Positions 34,687 through 44,171 of a stretch of 64,000 nucleotides of DNA are shown here, piece by piece. The notes beneath the pieces were generated by a model that made no database searches, was not told the origin of the DNA, and saw nothing but the letters and a program-made list of their open reading frames with translations. The position numbers and the translations under genes are program-made. How positions within the stretch are numbered: the first letter of the stretch is position 1; every line of letters starts with the position of its first letter. This stretch comes from Microbacterium sp. Root61 (GTDB taxonomy: Bacteria > Actinomycetota > Actinomycetes > Actinomycetales > Microbacteriaceae), in NCBI RefSeq assembly GCF_001427525.1, contig NZ_LMGU01000001.1, positions 2,329,405-2,393,404 of the forward strand. Direction: 5' to 3'.

Positions 34687-35415
34687 TCAGCTCTCGCCGG
34701 CGATGCGCACCTTGATGTTGTCGAACTCGCCGCCCGTGAGGATCAGCTGGACGTCGAAGTCGTCGTCGACACCGGTCACTCCGGCGACGGTGACGCGGGG
34801 CGCCATGTCGGCCGTGCAGACCTGGTCGGCGGCCGGGGTCTGGAAGGTCGCCGTGACCTCGAGCGGCGTGGTGGCCACGACATCCTCGAGCACCGGCACA
34901 CAGGACGAGCTGCCCCACGACAGGATGAGGAATCCGCCGTCGTCGAACCAGCCCGCGCTCGGGAGGTACTCGGTCATGTCGCCGGCTTTACCGGTCAGGC
35001 CCGGGTCGCCGTCGAGGTCGGTGTCGCCCGCGTAGGTTCCGGTGACGACGATCTCGAGGTCCTTGGTCGGGTCCACGCCCGCCGGCAACGACACGAGCGA
35101 GGCGCGGGGCACCAGGTCGCGGGTGCACGCGGCACCCTCGGGGTCGGTCAGCTCGACGGTGAGGGTCGCGGTCGCCGCGTCGTAGGTCGGCTCACCGGCC
35201 GTCGGCACGCAGGTGGAGCTGCCCTGGGTCACGATGCCGACCGCACGGCCGTCATCGAGCCACGCGGCATCCAGTTCGGTGTCGCCGACGACGGGCGCGC
35301 TGGGCGCTCCGGACGAGTTCGGCGCGCCGGCGGGGGTGGCGCACCCGGCGAGCGCGAACGCAGCCAGGCCGATGGCAGCGGAGACGGCCAGAAGACGGCG
35401 GGAGATCGTGGTCAT
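34687..35415 (-). CDS. Lipoprotein with two internal repeats
   Basis: The 242-residue protein has a lipoprotein signal ending LAGC at about residue 25. The mature part is two copies of a domain of about 85 residues. Each starts near W-x-DDG (AAWLDDGRAVG and AGWFDDGGFLI), then SSTCVP or SSSCVP, and then C-T-x-D-x-x-PR (CTRDLVPR and CTADMAPR). One disulfide per copy is likely. It is anchored outside the membrane and secreted by Sec. I do not know the family. It is convergent with the Xre gene. Confidence 0.72.
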   Translation of the reverse strand: MTTISRRLLAVSAAIGLAAFALAGCATPAGAPNSSGAPSAPVVGDTELDAAWLDDGRAVGIVTQGSSTCVPTAGEPTYDAATATLTVELTDPEGAACTRDLVPRASLVSLPAGVDPTKDLEIVVTGTYAGDTDLDGDPGLTGKAGDMTEYLPSAGWFDDGGFLILSWGSSSCVPVLEDVVATTPLEVTATFQTPAADQVCTADMAPRVTVAGVTGVDDDFDVQLILTGGEFDNIKVRIAGES

Positions 35416-35494
35416 ATCTCGATCCTGGCCGAAGGCGCTGAGCGATGCCAGGGAAACCGGTCACGGCGGCGTAACGACGGGCGCGTCCGCGCCT

Positions 35495-36958
35495 CTACTG
35501 CAGGGCAGAGGTCAGCCGCGCCAGGTTGTCCAGCACGGTCGAGCGCAGGGGCTGCTTCAGCCACTCCTCGAGGGTCAGTTCCCGGCTGAGGCTGCGGTAG
35601 ATGTCCTCGACCTCGCGCATCTCGGTGACGAACTCCTCGCCGCGCACGAGCAGCGAGATCTCCATGTTCAGACCGAACGAGCGCATGTCCATGTTGCTCG
35701 AGCCGATCACCGCGACCTCGTCGTCGATCGTGAAGCACTTGGTGTGCAGGATGTACGGCCGCTTGTACATCCAGATCTTCACGCCGGCACGCAGGAGCAT
35801 CTCGTAGTAGCTGCGCTGCGCGTGGTAGACCATCGCCTGGTCGCCCTCTTCGGAGACGAAGAGCTCGACCTCGAGGCCGCGGTGGCAGGCCGTCGTGATC
35901 GCCAGCAGCAGCGCCTCATCGGGGATGAAGTACGGGCTGACGATGGAGATGCGCCGCTGCGCCGAGTACAGCAGGCCGGCGAAGAGTCGCAGGTTGTTCT
36001 CGACCTCGAACCCGGGTCCGGACGGGACCACCTGGCAGTCCAGCTCGCCCGGCCCCGCCTTGACCTCGAACAGGTCGATCTCGTCGGTGAGGATCTCGTC
36101 GGTCTCGCTGTACCAGTCGGACAGGAACACCGCGTTGACGGATGCCACGACCGGGCCATCCAGTCGCGTCATCAGGTCGACCCAATGCAGGCCGCGCTTG
36201 ATGTTCTTCTTCAAGTTGTACGTCGAATCGGTGACGTTCTGCGAGCCCATGAAGGCGACCGAGCCGTCCACCACGAGCAGCTTGCGGTGGTTGCGCAGGT
36301 CGGGGCGCTGGTACTTGCCCTTCAGCGGCTGCACCGGCAGCATCAGGTGCCATTGCGCGCCCATATCGGTCAGGCGTTTGAGCGTCTTCTTGTAATACGG
36401 CTTGCCGCGGTTGGCCCAGTGGTCCAGCAGGACGCGCACGCTCACCCCGCGAGCGGCGACCTCCTCCATGGCGCGGAAGAAGTTGTCGGTCGCGGCATCG
36501 GTCTGCAGGATGTAGAACTCGACGTGCACATACTCCTTGGCCTCGCGGATCGCGGCGGCCATCTCGTCGAGGCTGTCCTGGTACCCCGGGATCAGGTGCG
36601 CGGTGTTGTCGCCGGCGAGCGGCATCGCGCCCAGACGGCGGTTCATCGTCACCAGCGAGGTGAACCATTCGGGAGCGTGCGGACGCAGCGTGCCGAAGTC
36701 GAGGTGCGCGCTCGTCTCACGGATGTAGTCGTTGATGCGGCGTTGCATGCGCCGGCGCTTGCGCGGCAGGCGCGGGTTCCCGATCAGCAGGAACAGGAAG
36801 ACGCCGACGAGCGGGATGAAGTAGATCGCCAGCAGCCACGCCATCGCCGCGGTGGGGCGACGGTTGCGCGGCACGATGATCACGGCGGCGATGCGCACGG
36901 TGATATCGAAGAGGAACACCAGCCACAGCCACCACGACGGATCGAAGGTGAATGTCAC
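35495..36958 (-). CDS. cls: Cardiolipin synthase (phospholipase D type)
   Basis: The 487-residue protein has two N-terminal membrane segments (about residues 8-30 and 37-60). Two HKD motifs follow: NHRKLLVVDGSVAFMGSQN near residue 223, and HTKCFTIDDEVAVIGSSN near residue 400. This is the PLD-type cardiolipin synthase that condenses phosphatidylglycerol at the inner membrane. Both catalytic His-Lys-Asp sets are intact. The RPHAP...TMNRRLG region before the first motif is usual. It is a single-gene unit. Confidence 0.92.
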   Translation of the reverse strand: MTFTFDPSWWLWLVFLFDITVRIAAVIIVPRNRRPTAAMAWLLAIYFIPLVGVFLFLLIGNPRLPRKRRRMQRRINDYIRETSAHLDFGTLRPHAPEWFTSLVTMNRRLGAMPLAGDNTAHLIPGYQDSLDEMAAAIREAKEYVHVEFYILQTDAATDNFFRAMEEVAARGVSVRVLLDHWANRGKPYYKKTLKRLTDMGAQWHLMLPVQPLKGKYQRPDLRNHRKLLVVDGSVAFMGSQNVTDSTYNLKKNIKRGLHWVDLMTRLDGPVVASVNAVFLSDWYSETDEILTDEIDLFEVKAGPGELDCQVVPSGPGFEVENNLRLFAGLLYSAQRRISIVSPYFIPDEALLLAITTACHRGLEVELFVSEEGDQAMVYHAQRSYYEMLLRAGVKIWMYKRPYILHTKCFTIDDEVAVIGSSNMDMRSFGLNMEISLLVRGEEFVTEMREVEDIYRSLSRELTLEEWLKQPLRSTVLDNLARLTSALQ

Positions 36959-37006
36959 TGTGGGTGCTCCTCGCTGATGGTCACCTCAGCGTAGTAGCCC
37001 CCGGGG

Positions 37007-37201
37007 TCATTGGCCGGAAGGCGAAGAGGTCCCCACCGGCGGGAGTCCGCGCTTTGCGCGCTCCTCCGACTCGATTCGGGCGTACACGCGACGCTCGGTG
37101 CGGTCCATCCGGATGATGCTGCGCAGCACGAAGAAGAACAGGACGCTCACGACCACAGTCGGGATGAGCGACCAGAACACGGCGACCCAGTAGCTATCCA
37201 T
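37007..37201 (-). CDS. Small single-span membrane protein
   Basis: This 64-residue protein starts at ATG 37201, with GGAGG just upstream. It has one membrane segment at residues 5-27 (WVAVFWSLIPTVVVSVLFFF), then a charged cytoplasmic tail (RMDRTERRVYARIESEERAK) that may be helical. Such short proteins are common in Microbacteriaceae; the function is unknown. The spacing between ribosome site and ATG is tight (2-4 nt), so the start has some doubt. Confidence 0.7.
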   Translation of the reverse strand: MDSYWVAVFWSLIPTVVVSVLFFFVLRSIIRMDRTERRVYARIESEERAKRGLPPVGTSSPSGQ

Positions 37202-37313
37202 ACCCTCCAGGATACGCGGCATCCTCTCCTCCCCACCCCGCTCCTGCGGTGAGGGCTTCCACGGCCGGTTCCGACGGCTCCCGCGGCCGCTCGACGACGC
37301 GCATCGTCGGGGC

Positions 37314-38567
37314 ATGACCATGATCGTCAAGGCCGCGAATGCGGCGCAGTTCCTGTCCGTCGTGCCGCGCATGCTGGGGTTCCTTCCGCAGCGCAGCGTC
37401 GTGCTCGTCCCGTTCGACGGTGCCCGCAGCCTCGGCGCGATGCGCTTCGACCTGCCGCCGATGCAGGAGGATCCCGCGCGCCTCGCCGCCACCCACCTCG
37501 GGATCGTGTGCCGTGTGCCGCACGCGGACGCGCTCGCCATCGTCATCTACGGCGACGAGGCGTGGGAGGCCGCGGCGATACCTCGCCGTGCGCTTGCCGA
37601 TGCGCTGCTCGCGCGTGCGGACGACTGCGGCCTCCGCGTGACCGACGCCCTGTTCGTCGGCGTATGCGCTTGGGGGTCGTATCTCGACACGGAGTGTCCC
37701 GCCCGCGGACGACCTCTCGCCGAGCTGGAGACCGTGCCGGCGGGAACAGGCGGCACACTGCCGCCGCTGCCCACGGGCGACCAGACCTCGGGCGCGGACC
37801 TGCCGGTCGCCGACGCGGCCGCGGCGGAGCGGGTGGCCGAGGCGCTGCGCAGTCTCGGGGACGCGGTGGAGCTGCTCTGCGGGGCGGATGCCGCGACCAC
37901 GCCGGGTGCGTCACGACGCGGCGCGACCGAGCGAGCCGCGGCGCTGGACGGGACCGCCGAGACGGAGCCTCCGCTCGCGGCGTCCACCGACCCGGACAGT
38001 CGACGCATCGACCCCGCCGCCCTCGTGGCCGTCTGCGCGCTCGACGATCTGCCGACGCTGTTCGAGGATGCCCTGGAATGGGATGCCGCAGCCCTGGCTC
38101 CGTACGACGCGGCGGCGCTGATCTGGTGCCTGGCGCGACCATCGCTGCGGGACATCGCGCTCGTCCAGTGGTGCAGCGACATCGACGGCGGGGATGAGGC
38201 GCTCACGGCGCAACTGCGGTGGGAGGCGGGCGAGGAGTACCCGGCGCACCTCGCCATGCACATGTGGGGCGAGGGGGAACAGCCCGAGCCCGCGCGGCTC
38301 GACGCCGCGCTCGACCTCGCCCGCGCCGCGGCCTCCCTCGCTCCCGAACGCGCCCGAGCCGGCGCCCTCGCGACGTGCGCGTGGCTGTCCTGGGCGCTGG
38401 GGCGCTCCACCCACGCCGAGCGCTACGCGCAGCAGGCGTGCGGGATCGAACCCGAGCACGGCCTGGCCGAGATCGTGCTCTCGTTCATCGGCGCGGGGCA
38501 TCTGCCCGACTGGGCGTTCCACCGACGTTCCACGGTCCGGCGACCCGAGAGCCACCGGATCCTGTGA
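37314..38567 (+). CDS. DUF4192 family protein
   Basis: The 417-residue protein begins TMIVKAANAAQFLSVVPRML, GFLPQRSVVLVPFDG, the start of the DUF4192 domain. This is followed by an Ala-rich central region (residues 150-230) and a helical end with ARAGALATCAWLSWALGRS and HAERYAQQACGIEP, reminiscent of a tetratricopeptide-like pair. No signal peptide or membrane segment is seen. It is common in actinobacteria and has no known function. It is convergent with lysS, with a 5-bp gap. Confidence 0.8.
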   Translation: MTMIVKAANAAQFLSVVPRMLGFLPQRSVVLVPFDGARSLGAMRFDLPPMQEDPARLAATHLGIVCRVPHADALAIVIYGDEAWEAAAIPRRALADALLARADDCGLRVTDALFVGVCAWGSYLDTECPARGRPLAELETVPAGTGGTLPPLPTGDQTSGADLPVADAAAAERVAEALRSLGDAVELLCGADAATTPGASRRGATERAAALDGTAETEPPLAASTDPDSRRIDPAALVAVCALDDLPTLFEDALEWDAAALAPYDAAALIWCLARPSLRDIALVQWCSDIDGGDEALTAQLRWEAGEEYPAHLAMHMWGEGEQPEPARLDAALDLARAAASLAPERARAGALATCAWLSWALGRSTHAERYAQQACGIEPEHGLAEIVLSFIGAGHLPDWAFHRRSTVRRPESHRIL

Positions 38568-38572
38568 GGGCG

Positions 38573-40102
38573 CTACTTCACGAGCGGGAAGAGGATCGTC
38601 TCGCGGATGCCGAGCCCGGTGATCGCCATGAGCAGACGGTCGATGCCCATGCCCATTCCGCCCGACGGCGGCATGCCGTGCTCGAGGGCCCGCAGGAACT
38701 CCTCATCGATGTTCATCGCCTCGACGTCGCCGCGTGCGGCGAGCTTGGCCTGCTCGGTGAACCGCTCCCGCTGGATGACGGGGTCCACGAGCTCCGAGTA
38801 GCCGGTCGCGAGTTCGAATCCGCGGATGTACAGGTCCCACTTCTCCACGACGCCGGGAATCGAGCGGTGCTCCCGCACGAGCGGGCTGGTGTCCAGCGGG
38901 AAGTCCATGACGAACGTGGGGCGGGTCAGCCCGCCCTTGATGTAATGCTCCCAGAGCTCTTCGACGAGCTTGCCGTGGGTCGCGTGCGGCGGAGTCTCGA
39001 CCCCGGCCTGGGCGGCGAGCGCGAGGAGGTCCGCGAGCGAGGTCTCCGGCGTGACCTGCACTCCGGCCGCCTCCGACAACGAGTCGTACATCGAGATGCG
39101 GTCCCATTGCCCACCGAGGTCGTACTCGGTGCCGTCGGCCCAGAGCACCGTCGTCGATCCGGCGACCGCGATCGCGGCGTTCTGGATCAGCTCCTGGGTC
39201 AGGTCGGCGATGCCGTTGTAGTCGCTGTAGGCCTGGTAGGCCTCGAGCATCGCGAACTCGGGGCTGTGCGTCGAGTCGGCGCCCTCGTTACGGAAGTTGC
39301 GGTTGATCTCGAAGACGCGGTCGAGGCCGCCCACGACGGCGCGCTTGAGGAAGAGCTCCGGCGCGATGCGCAGGAACAGGTCGGTATCGAACGCATTGGA
39401 GTGCGTCACGAACGGACGAGCGGATGCCCCGCCGTGCTGCACCTGCAGCATCGGCGTCTCGACCTCGATGAAGTCGTGGGCGGTGAAGGTCGCCCGGAGG
39501 CTCGCATTCACCTTGGCCCGCGCCCGCACGGTGTCGCGCGCACGCTCGCGCACGATCAGATCGAGGTAGCGGCTGCGCACGCGGCTCTCCTCGGAGAGTT
39601 CGGTGTACATGTTCGGCAGCGGCATGACCGCCTTGGCCGCGATCGCCCACTCCGACACCATGATCGACAGCTCGCCGCGGCGACTGGAGATCACTTCGCC
39701 CTTGATGAAGACGTGGTCGCCGAGGTCGACGAGCTCCTTCCACGCCTGCAGCGATTCCTCTCCGACGGCCGCGAGCGAGACCATGCCCTGGATGCGGCTG
39801 CCGTCGCCGGCCTGCAGCGTCGCGAAGCAGAGCTTGCCCGTGTTGCGGCTGAACACCACCCGGCCGGCGACCGCGGCGGTCACGCCGGTCTCGGCACCGG
39901 CCTCGAGGTCGGCGTATGTCGCGCGCAGCGCGGGGATCGTGTCGGTGATCGGGAGCGAGACGGGGTAGGCGCCGCCCGCGGCATCCTTCCGTTCCGCCAT
40001 GAGACGCTCACGCTTGGCCAGGCGCACGGCCTTCTGCTCGAAGATGTCCTCTTCGGAGGGCTCTGCGGCGTCGGCGGGCGCGGTCACGGGCGTGTCGGTC
40101 AT
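38573..40102 (-). CDS. lysS: Lysine--tRNA ligase (class II)
   Basis: The 509-residue enzyme has an OB-fold tRNA-binding part (VAGRVVFSRNTGKLCFATLQ) and class II motif 2 (INRNFRNEGADSTHSPEFAM). Motif 3 is in MGMGIDRLLMAITG near the C-terminus. It charges tRNA-Lys in the cytosol. It lacks the membrane N-terminal extension of LysX. It lies 73 bp after panC on the same strand, so it may belong to the same long run or have its own promoter. Confidence 0.95.
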   Translation of the reverse strand: MTDTPVTAPADAAEPSEEDIFEQKAVRLAKRERLMAERKDAAGGAYPVSLPITDTIPALRATYADLEAGAETGVTAAVAGRVVFSRNTGKLCFATLQAGDGSRIQGMVSLAAVGEESLQAWKELVDLGDHVFIKGEVISSRRGELSIMVSEWAIAAKAVMPLPNMYTELSEESRVRSRYLDLIVRERARDTVRARAKVNASLRATFTAHDFIEVETPMLQVQHGGASARPFVTHSNAFDTDLFLRIAPELFLKRAVVGGLDRVFEINRNFRNEGADSTHSPEFAMLEAYQAYSDYNGIADLTQELIQNAAIAVAGSTTVLWADGTEYDLGGQWDRISMYDSLSEAAGVQVTPETSLADLLALAAQAGVETPPHATHGKLVEELWEHYIKGGLTRPTFVMDFPLDTSPLVREHRSIPGVVEKWDLYIRGFELATGYSELVDPVIQRERFTEQAKLAARGDVEAMNIDEEFLRALEHGMPPSGGMGMGIDRLLMAITGLGIRETILFPLVK

Positions 40103-40175
40103 CGGTGGGGCTCCTTGAAAGTCGGCCCCCAGTCTACCGAGGGCGACCGTGGGCCCTCTGTGCGTCGACGCGCGG

Positions 40176-41024
40176 TCAGCCGATGTAGATCTCGGTGTTG
40201 TCGATGAAGCGGTGGCCGGCGACGCTGGCCGCGATCAGCGCGAGTGCGGGACCGCGGTGGTCCTCGTCCACGGGGAGGAAGCTGGCCGGATCCACGACGC
40301 TCAGATACTCCAGGCGGATGCGCGGCTCACCCATCAGCGACGACTGCGCGGCGGCGATGCAGGCGTCCACCCCGCGGTCGGCGTTGGCGGCGGCCGCGTC
40401 CAGCGCGGCGGGCAGTTTCGTCGCGGCATCGCGGTCGCGCGACTCGAGCATGCCGATGCGCGTGGAGACGGGCAGGTTGTCGTCGCTGCGCACGGTCTCG
40501 ACGACGGCCACGTCGATGTCGAGGCCCAGGTCGCCGATCATGCGCCGCACGAGGAAGATCCGCTGCCGGTCTCGCAGTCCGTAGAGCGCGACGTCCGGCT
40601 CGACGAGCTCGAAGAGCTTCGCCTCGACGGTGAGCAGCCCGTCGAAGTAGGAGGGACGCGTGCGGCCTTCGTACCGCAGTCCGAGGTCTCCCGCCGGCAC
40701 CTTGGTCGTGTGCACGCCGTCGGGGAGGAGTTCGGATGCCTCGGGCATGAACACGATGTCGACGCCGAGCGAGGCGAGCAGCAGCTCGTCGGCCGCCGGG
40801 GTGCGCGGGTAGGCATCGAGCTCGGCCTGTTCCGTGAAACGGAGCGGGTTCACGAAGATCGACACCACCACGACATCCGCGATCTCCTTGGCCCGCTGGA
40901 CCAATTCGATGTGGCCGTCGTGCAGCGCGCCGATCGTGGAGATCAGCGCGATCCGCGGCGACCGGGGTGCTGCGCTGCGGGCCTGGGCCAGTCGGGCGCG
41001 CAGCCCGTCGATGGTGCGGATCAT
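40176..41024 (-). CDS. panC: Pantoate--beta-alanine ligase
   Basis: The 282-residue protein has the PanC frame: ISTIGALHDGHIELVQRA with the HxGH ATP site, SIFVNPLRF near residue 55, and RPSYFDGLLTVEAKLFELV. The usual lysine of the KD-x-QQ motif is replaced by arginine (YGLRDRQR), a deviation at a residue important in Mycobacterium PanC. It joins pantoate and beta-alanine for CoA synthesis. It overlaps the DUF2520 gene by 4 bp. Assignment is good; activity might be altered. Confidence 0.85.
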   Translation of the reverse strand: MIRTIDGLRARLAQARSAAPRSPRIALISTIGALHDGHIELVQRAKEIADVVVVSIFVNPLRFTEQAELDAYPRTPAADELLLASLGVDIVFMPEASELLPDGVHTTKVPAGDLGLRYEGRTRPSYFDGLLTVEAKLFELVEPDVALYGLRDRQRIFLVRRMIGDLGLDIDVAVVETVRSDDNLPVSTRIGMLESRDRDAATKLPAALDAAAANADRGVDACIAAAQSSLMGEPRIRLEYLSVVDPASFLPVDEDHRGPALALIAASVAGHRFIDNTEIYIG

Positions 41025-41734
41025 TCGTCGAGCGTAGTGGCGTCGACGTCGTCGGAGCCGCGGGACCCGTCCGCCAGGGCGAGATCGATCGCGGAATGCA
41101 TGAGCACCGACAGGTACGCGCCGGGGTTCTCGACACCGACCGCACCGAGGATGGCCGAGGACTGCCGCACGATCGACCGGGAGAACTCGGTCGCGGTCGC
41201 GATCGCCTCCGCGTATGCCGCCCGGTCCTCCTCGGCGACGACCACGGGCTCGCACCCGAGCTCGACCGCGAGCGCCTGCGCGATCGGCAGCACCGCTCCC
41301 GGAGCGGTCACGGCCGCATAGGCGCTGGCGAGTTGCCGCAGGTCCATGGAGGTGCCGCTGAACGTGATGGCGGGGTGCACTGCGAGCGGGATGGCGCCGC
41401 GTCCGACGGCGGGGGCCAGCACGTCCACGCCGTAGGCCGGGTCGGTGTGCAGGACGAGCTGTCCCGGCTGCCACGCGCCGATCTCGGCGAGGCCGGCCAC
41501 GAGTCCGGGGAGCTGGTCGTGCGGCACCGCGATGACGACGAGCTCGCTGCGACGCACCACCTCGAGGGCGTCGAGCACCGGCACGCCCGGCAGCATGGCC
41601 TCGGTGCGCTCGTCGTCCGAGCCGTGCGTGATCGCGACCAGCGCATGTCCGGCACCGGCGAGCGCCGCGCCGATCACGGGACCGACCTTGCCGGCGCCGA
41701 CGATCCCGACACCGAGCCGGCCGTCGCGGTTCAT
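41021..41734 (-). CDS. Rossmann-like DUF2520 protein
   Basis: The 237-residue protein has an N-terminal NAD(P) loop LGVGIVGAGKVGPVIGAALA. ELVVIAVPHDQLPGLVAGL follows, and IPLAVHPAITFSGTSMDL is typical of the DUF2520 family. The C-terminal helical part resembles ketopantoate reductases. It sits directly before panC (4-bp overlap) and may supply pantoate in place of PanE; this is inference from position and fold. Confidence 0.82.
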   Translation of the reverse strand: MNRDGRLGVGIVGAGKVGPVIGAALAGAGHALVAITHGSDDERTEAMLPGVPVLDALEVVRRSELVVIAVPHDQLPGLVAGLAEIGAWQPGQLVLHTDPAYGVDVLAPAVGRGAIPLAVHPAITFSGTSMDLRQLASAYAAVTAPGAVLPIAQALAVELGCEPVVVAEEDRAAYAEAIATATEFSRSIVRQSSAILGAVGVENPGAYLSVLMHSAIDLALADGSRGSDDVDATTLDE

Positions 41735-43404
41735 CCGGCCCACCGGTGGCTGCGGTCGCTTGCGGCGGAGGCAACGGCCTCCGCCTCGGCATCCGCGAAC
41801 AGCCGCAGCGCGGCATTCCTGTCGATGGCACCCAGACCCGTGTGCACGCGACCGGGGACCGTATGCACGTGCAGCGACGCCACGTCGAGTGCGCGGGCCA
41901 GCGGGCCCTGCTCGAGGCTGAAGCTCTGCATCCGGGCGAGGGGGAATACGGCGAGCTTGCGCCAGATCGCACCACGGCGGAAGAACAGCGCGTTCGGGAC
42001 GAGACGGAACCCGTTGCGCCGCCAGGAGAGGGGACGCAGGAGTCGTGCTCGGCGCGGGGTGTTCGTGTACGGGTCCTCCGGACGCGGGCCCAGGATGCCG
42101 TGCTCGAACACCAGCGGCCACTCCGCCTCGGGGAAGTCGGGCATCAGCAGGCGCAGGACGCGCTCGACGTCGGCGCGCGTGCCGACCGGCAGCACGGTCG
42201 TGAACTGATCCTGAGTACCGTCGGCGGCGCCACGGCCGGACAGACGGTTGACGGTGATCGACCACCAGCCGGCGGGCCGCCACAGGATCGACTGCGTCAC
42301 CTCGATCGCGTGCAGGCGTCCGGGCGGGAGGATCTCGGTCACGGTCGTGAGAAGGCCGAAGGTGATCCGCACGCCGCTCGGCGTCGGCGCGATCGAGTAG
42401 CGCAGCGAGCGGGTGATTCCGCGGATCCAGTACGCACCGAAACCGATCAGCGCGGGGATCATGCCGAACAGCACCCACGGCGTGCCGACGATCGAACCGA
42501 CGATGATCCCGATGATCAGCGCGATCAGGGCGATCGTCGATCCGCTCAGCAGGTGCGAGGCGATGAGACGCCCCGGCGGGATGTGCACGACCGACTCGGG
42601 CTCGCCGACGGGCGCCTCGGCACCGGCGATGAGGCCGGTGATGCCGGAGCTGACCGCGGAGGTGGCCGCAGCCCGGAGTCCCGGCGCGGCACCGCGGGCA
42701 CCGGCGGCGGCCAGGCGACGGCCCGACGCGAGCTGCAGGATGTCGGCGCGCACCTCTTCGGCATTCGTGGTCGAGAGGTACTCGAGCTTGACGTTCGCGT
42801 CCAGGCCCGCGCCGACCACTTCGAGCTTCGCCATGCCGCACAGTCGCGCGAGCATCGGCCGCGTGAGGTTGACGCCCTGCACCCGGTCGAGGGGCGCGCG
42901 CCGGTGCGTGCGGAACAGCACCCCGCTGCGCACCTCGACGTCGTCGCCGGTGATGCGGAAGGAGTGGAAGCGCCACGAGAGGTAGAAGATCGCGACCAGG
43001 GCGAGTGCGACGCCGAGCACCGTCAGCAGCACCACGAGCACGAGGTTGTGCTCGAAGACGTAGTCGACCGGGTCGGGCGGCAGCTCGCCGTCCGGCACAT
43101 TCGGCATCATCCACGGCAGGAACGTGTCGATCAGGCGGTCGCGCAGGTTCGCGACCACGATGCCGATGATCACGACGAGGAACAGCCCGCCGCGGAACAG
43201 CGGCGTCAGCGGATGCAGCCGGTGCCACTCCCCGTCGCTCAGCGGCGATCCGACGGCCCCGGGATCGGGCGCCCCGGAGTCGGGAGCGGCCGGTGCGGGC
43301 ACACCCGGCACGGCTGCACCGGTCGGCGGCGGCAGCGGCACGGCGGCACCCGGGGGCGGCGGCAGGGGCACCGACGGACCGTTCGGAGGGGGGATGCTGC
43401 TCAC
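41731..43404 (-). CDS. PH-domain membrane protein (YdbT-like bPH2)
   Basis: The 557-residue protein begins with a Pro/Gly-rich tail of about 50 residues and has paired membrane segments (about 70-90, 115-140 and 285-330). Bacterial PH2 domains lie between them: SFRITGDDVEVRSGVLFRTH, then RAPLDRVQGVNLTRPMLARL, with copies near residues 340 and 470. YdbT/YdbS-type proteins assemble in membranes; one role known in Bacillus is resistance to antimicrobial peptides. It pairs with the next PH protein, overlapping it by 4 bp. Confidence 0.82.
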   Translation of the reverse strand: MSSIPPPNGPSVPLPPPPGAAVPLPPPTGAAVPGVPAPAAPDSGAPDPGAVGSPLSDGEWHRLHPLTPLFRGGLFLVVIIGIVVANLRDRLIDTFLPWMMPNVPDGELPPDPVDYVFEHNLVLVVLLTVLGVALALVAIFYLSWRFHSFRITGDDVEVRSGVLFRTHRRAPLDRVQGVNLTRPMLARLCGMAKLEVVGAGLDANVKLEYLSTTNAEEVRADILQLASGRRLAAAGARGAAPGLRAAATSAVSSGITGLIAGAEAPVGEPESVVHIPPGRLIASHLLSGSTIALIALIIGIIVGSIVGTPWVLFGMIPALIGFGAYWIRGITRSLRYSIAPTPSGVRITFGLLTTVTEILPPGRLHAIEVTQSILWRPAGWWSITVNRLSGRGAADGTQDQFTTVLPVGTRADVERVLRLLMPDFPEAEWPLVFEHGILGPRPEDPYTNTPRRARLLRPLSWRRNGFRLVPNALFFRRGAIWRKLAVFPLARMQSFSLEQGPLARALDVASLHVHTVPGRVHTGLGAIDRNAALRLFADAEAEAVASAASDRSHRWAG

Positions 43405-44171
43405 AGTCCGGTCCGGCGGGTCTCAGCGACCTCGATCAGAGTGTCGCGCAGCTGTTCGGCCGCGGCCTGCGTCAGCCCTGGGATCACGACGCCGGTCGAG
43501 GCGGCGGCCGTGACGAGCTTGAGCTGGGCGATCCCGAAGCCGCGGTCCAGGGGGCCGTGCGTGATGTCGACGAGCTGCATGCGCCCGTACGGCACGGCCA
43601 CCATGCGCTGCCACAGGATGCCGCGACGGAAGACGAGGTCGTCCCGGCGCAGCTGATAGCCGATGGACCGGGCCTGGCGCGGCGTGATGATGAGCGTCCA
43701 CAGGAGGATCACCGCGAAGATCCCGCCCGGGATCAACGCCCACATCTGGTGCAGGACGAGCGTCAGCACGAGCACCACGGCGATCACGATCAGCAGGATC
43801 GCCCCGGTCGAGATCAACTGGACCCACACGTACGCCCGGGCCAGCTGATGCCATGTCCCGTCGCCGAGCGGGAGACGCGCGCCGGAGCGGGGCTCCCGGA
43901 TGCGGTCGTAGGTGCCGGCATCCAGGACCGGGTCGCGACCCGCAGACGGGGCGACGGGCGCGGCAGCCTCGGGAGCCTCAGGCGCAGCAGCGGGAGCGGG
44001 CACAGCAGCGGGAGCGGGCACGGATGACGCCGCCGGGGCCTCCGCGGGCGCGTTCACCGGCGACAGACCAGTGTCCGTGGGCGCCGAGTCCGGGGTGGCG
44101 TGCGTCAGCGAACCGGGGGTGCGGGGTGGAACCCCATCAGGCGTGGCCTCCGGGCTGTTCGTCATCGTCAT
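43401..44171 (-). CDS. PH-domain membrane protein (YdbS-like)
   Basis: The 256-residue protein has a Pro/Ala-rich N-terminal tail of about 75 residues, two membrane segments (about 118-160), then one bPH2 domain. The domain shows IGYQLRRDDLVFRRGILWQR and VPYGRMQLVDITHGPLDRGF. It is the usual small partner of the YdbT-like protein. It overlaps the partner by 4 bp and the DUF3180 gene by 35 bp. The tail is low complexity (PAPAAVPAPAAAPEAPEAA). Confidence 0.82.
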   Translation of the reverse strand: MTMTNSPEATPDGVPPRTPGSLTHATPDSAPTDTGLSPVNAPAEAPAASSVPAPAAVPAPAAAPEAPEAAAPVAPSAGRDPVLDAGTYDRIREPRSGARLPLGDGTWHQLARAYVWVQLISTGAILLIVIAVVLVLTLVLHQMWALIPGGIFAVILLWTLIITPRQARSIGYQLRRDDLVFRRGILWQRMVAVPYGRMQLVDITHGPLDRGFGIAQLKLVTAAASTGVVIPGLTQAAAEQLRDTLIEVAETRRTGL

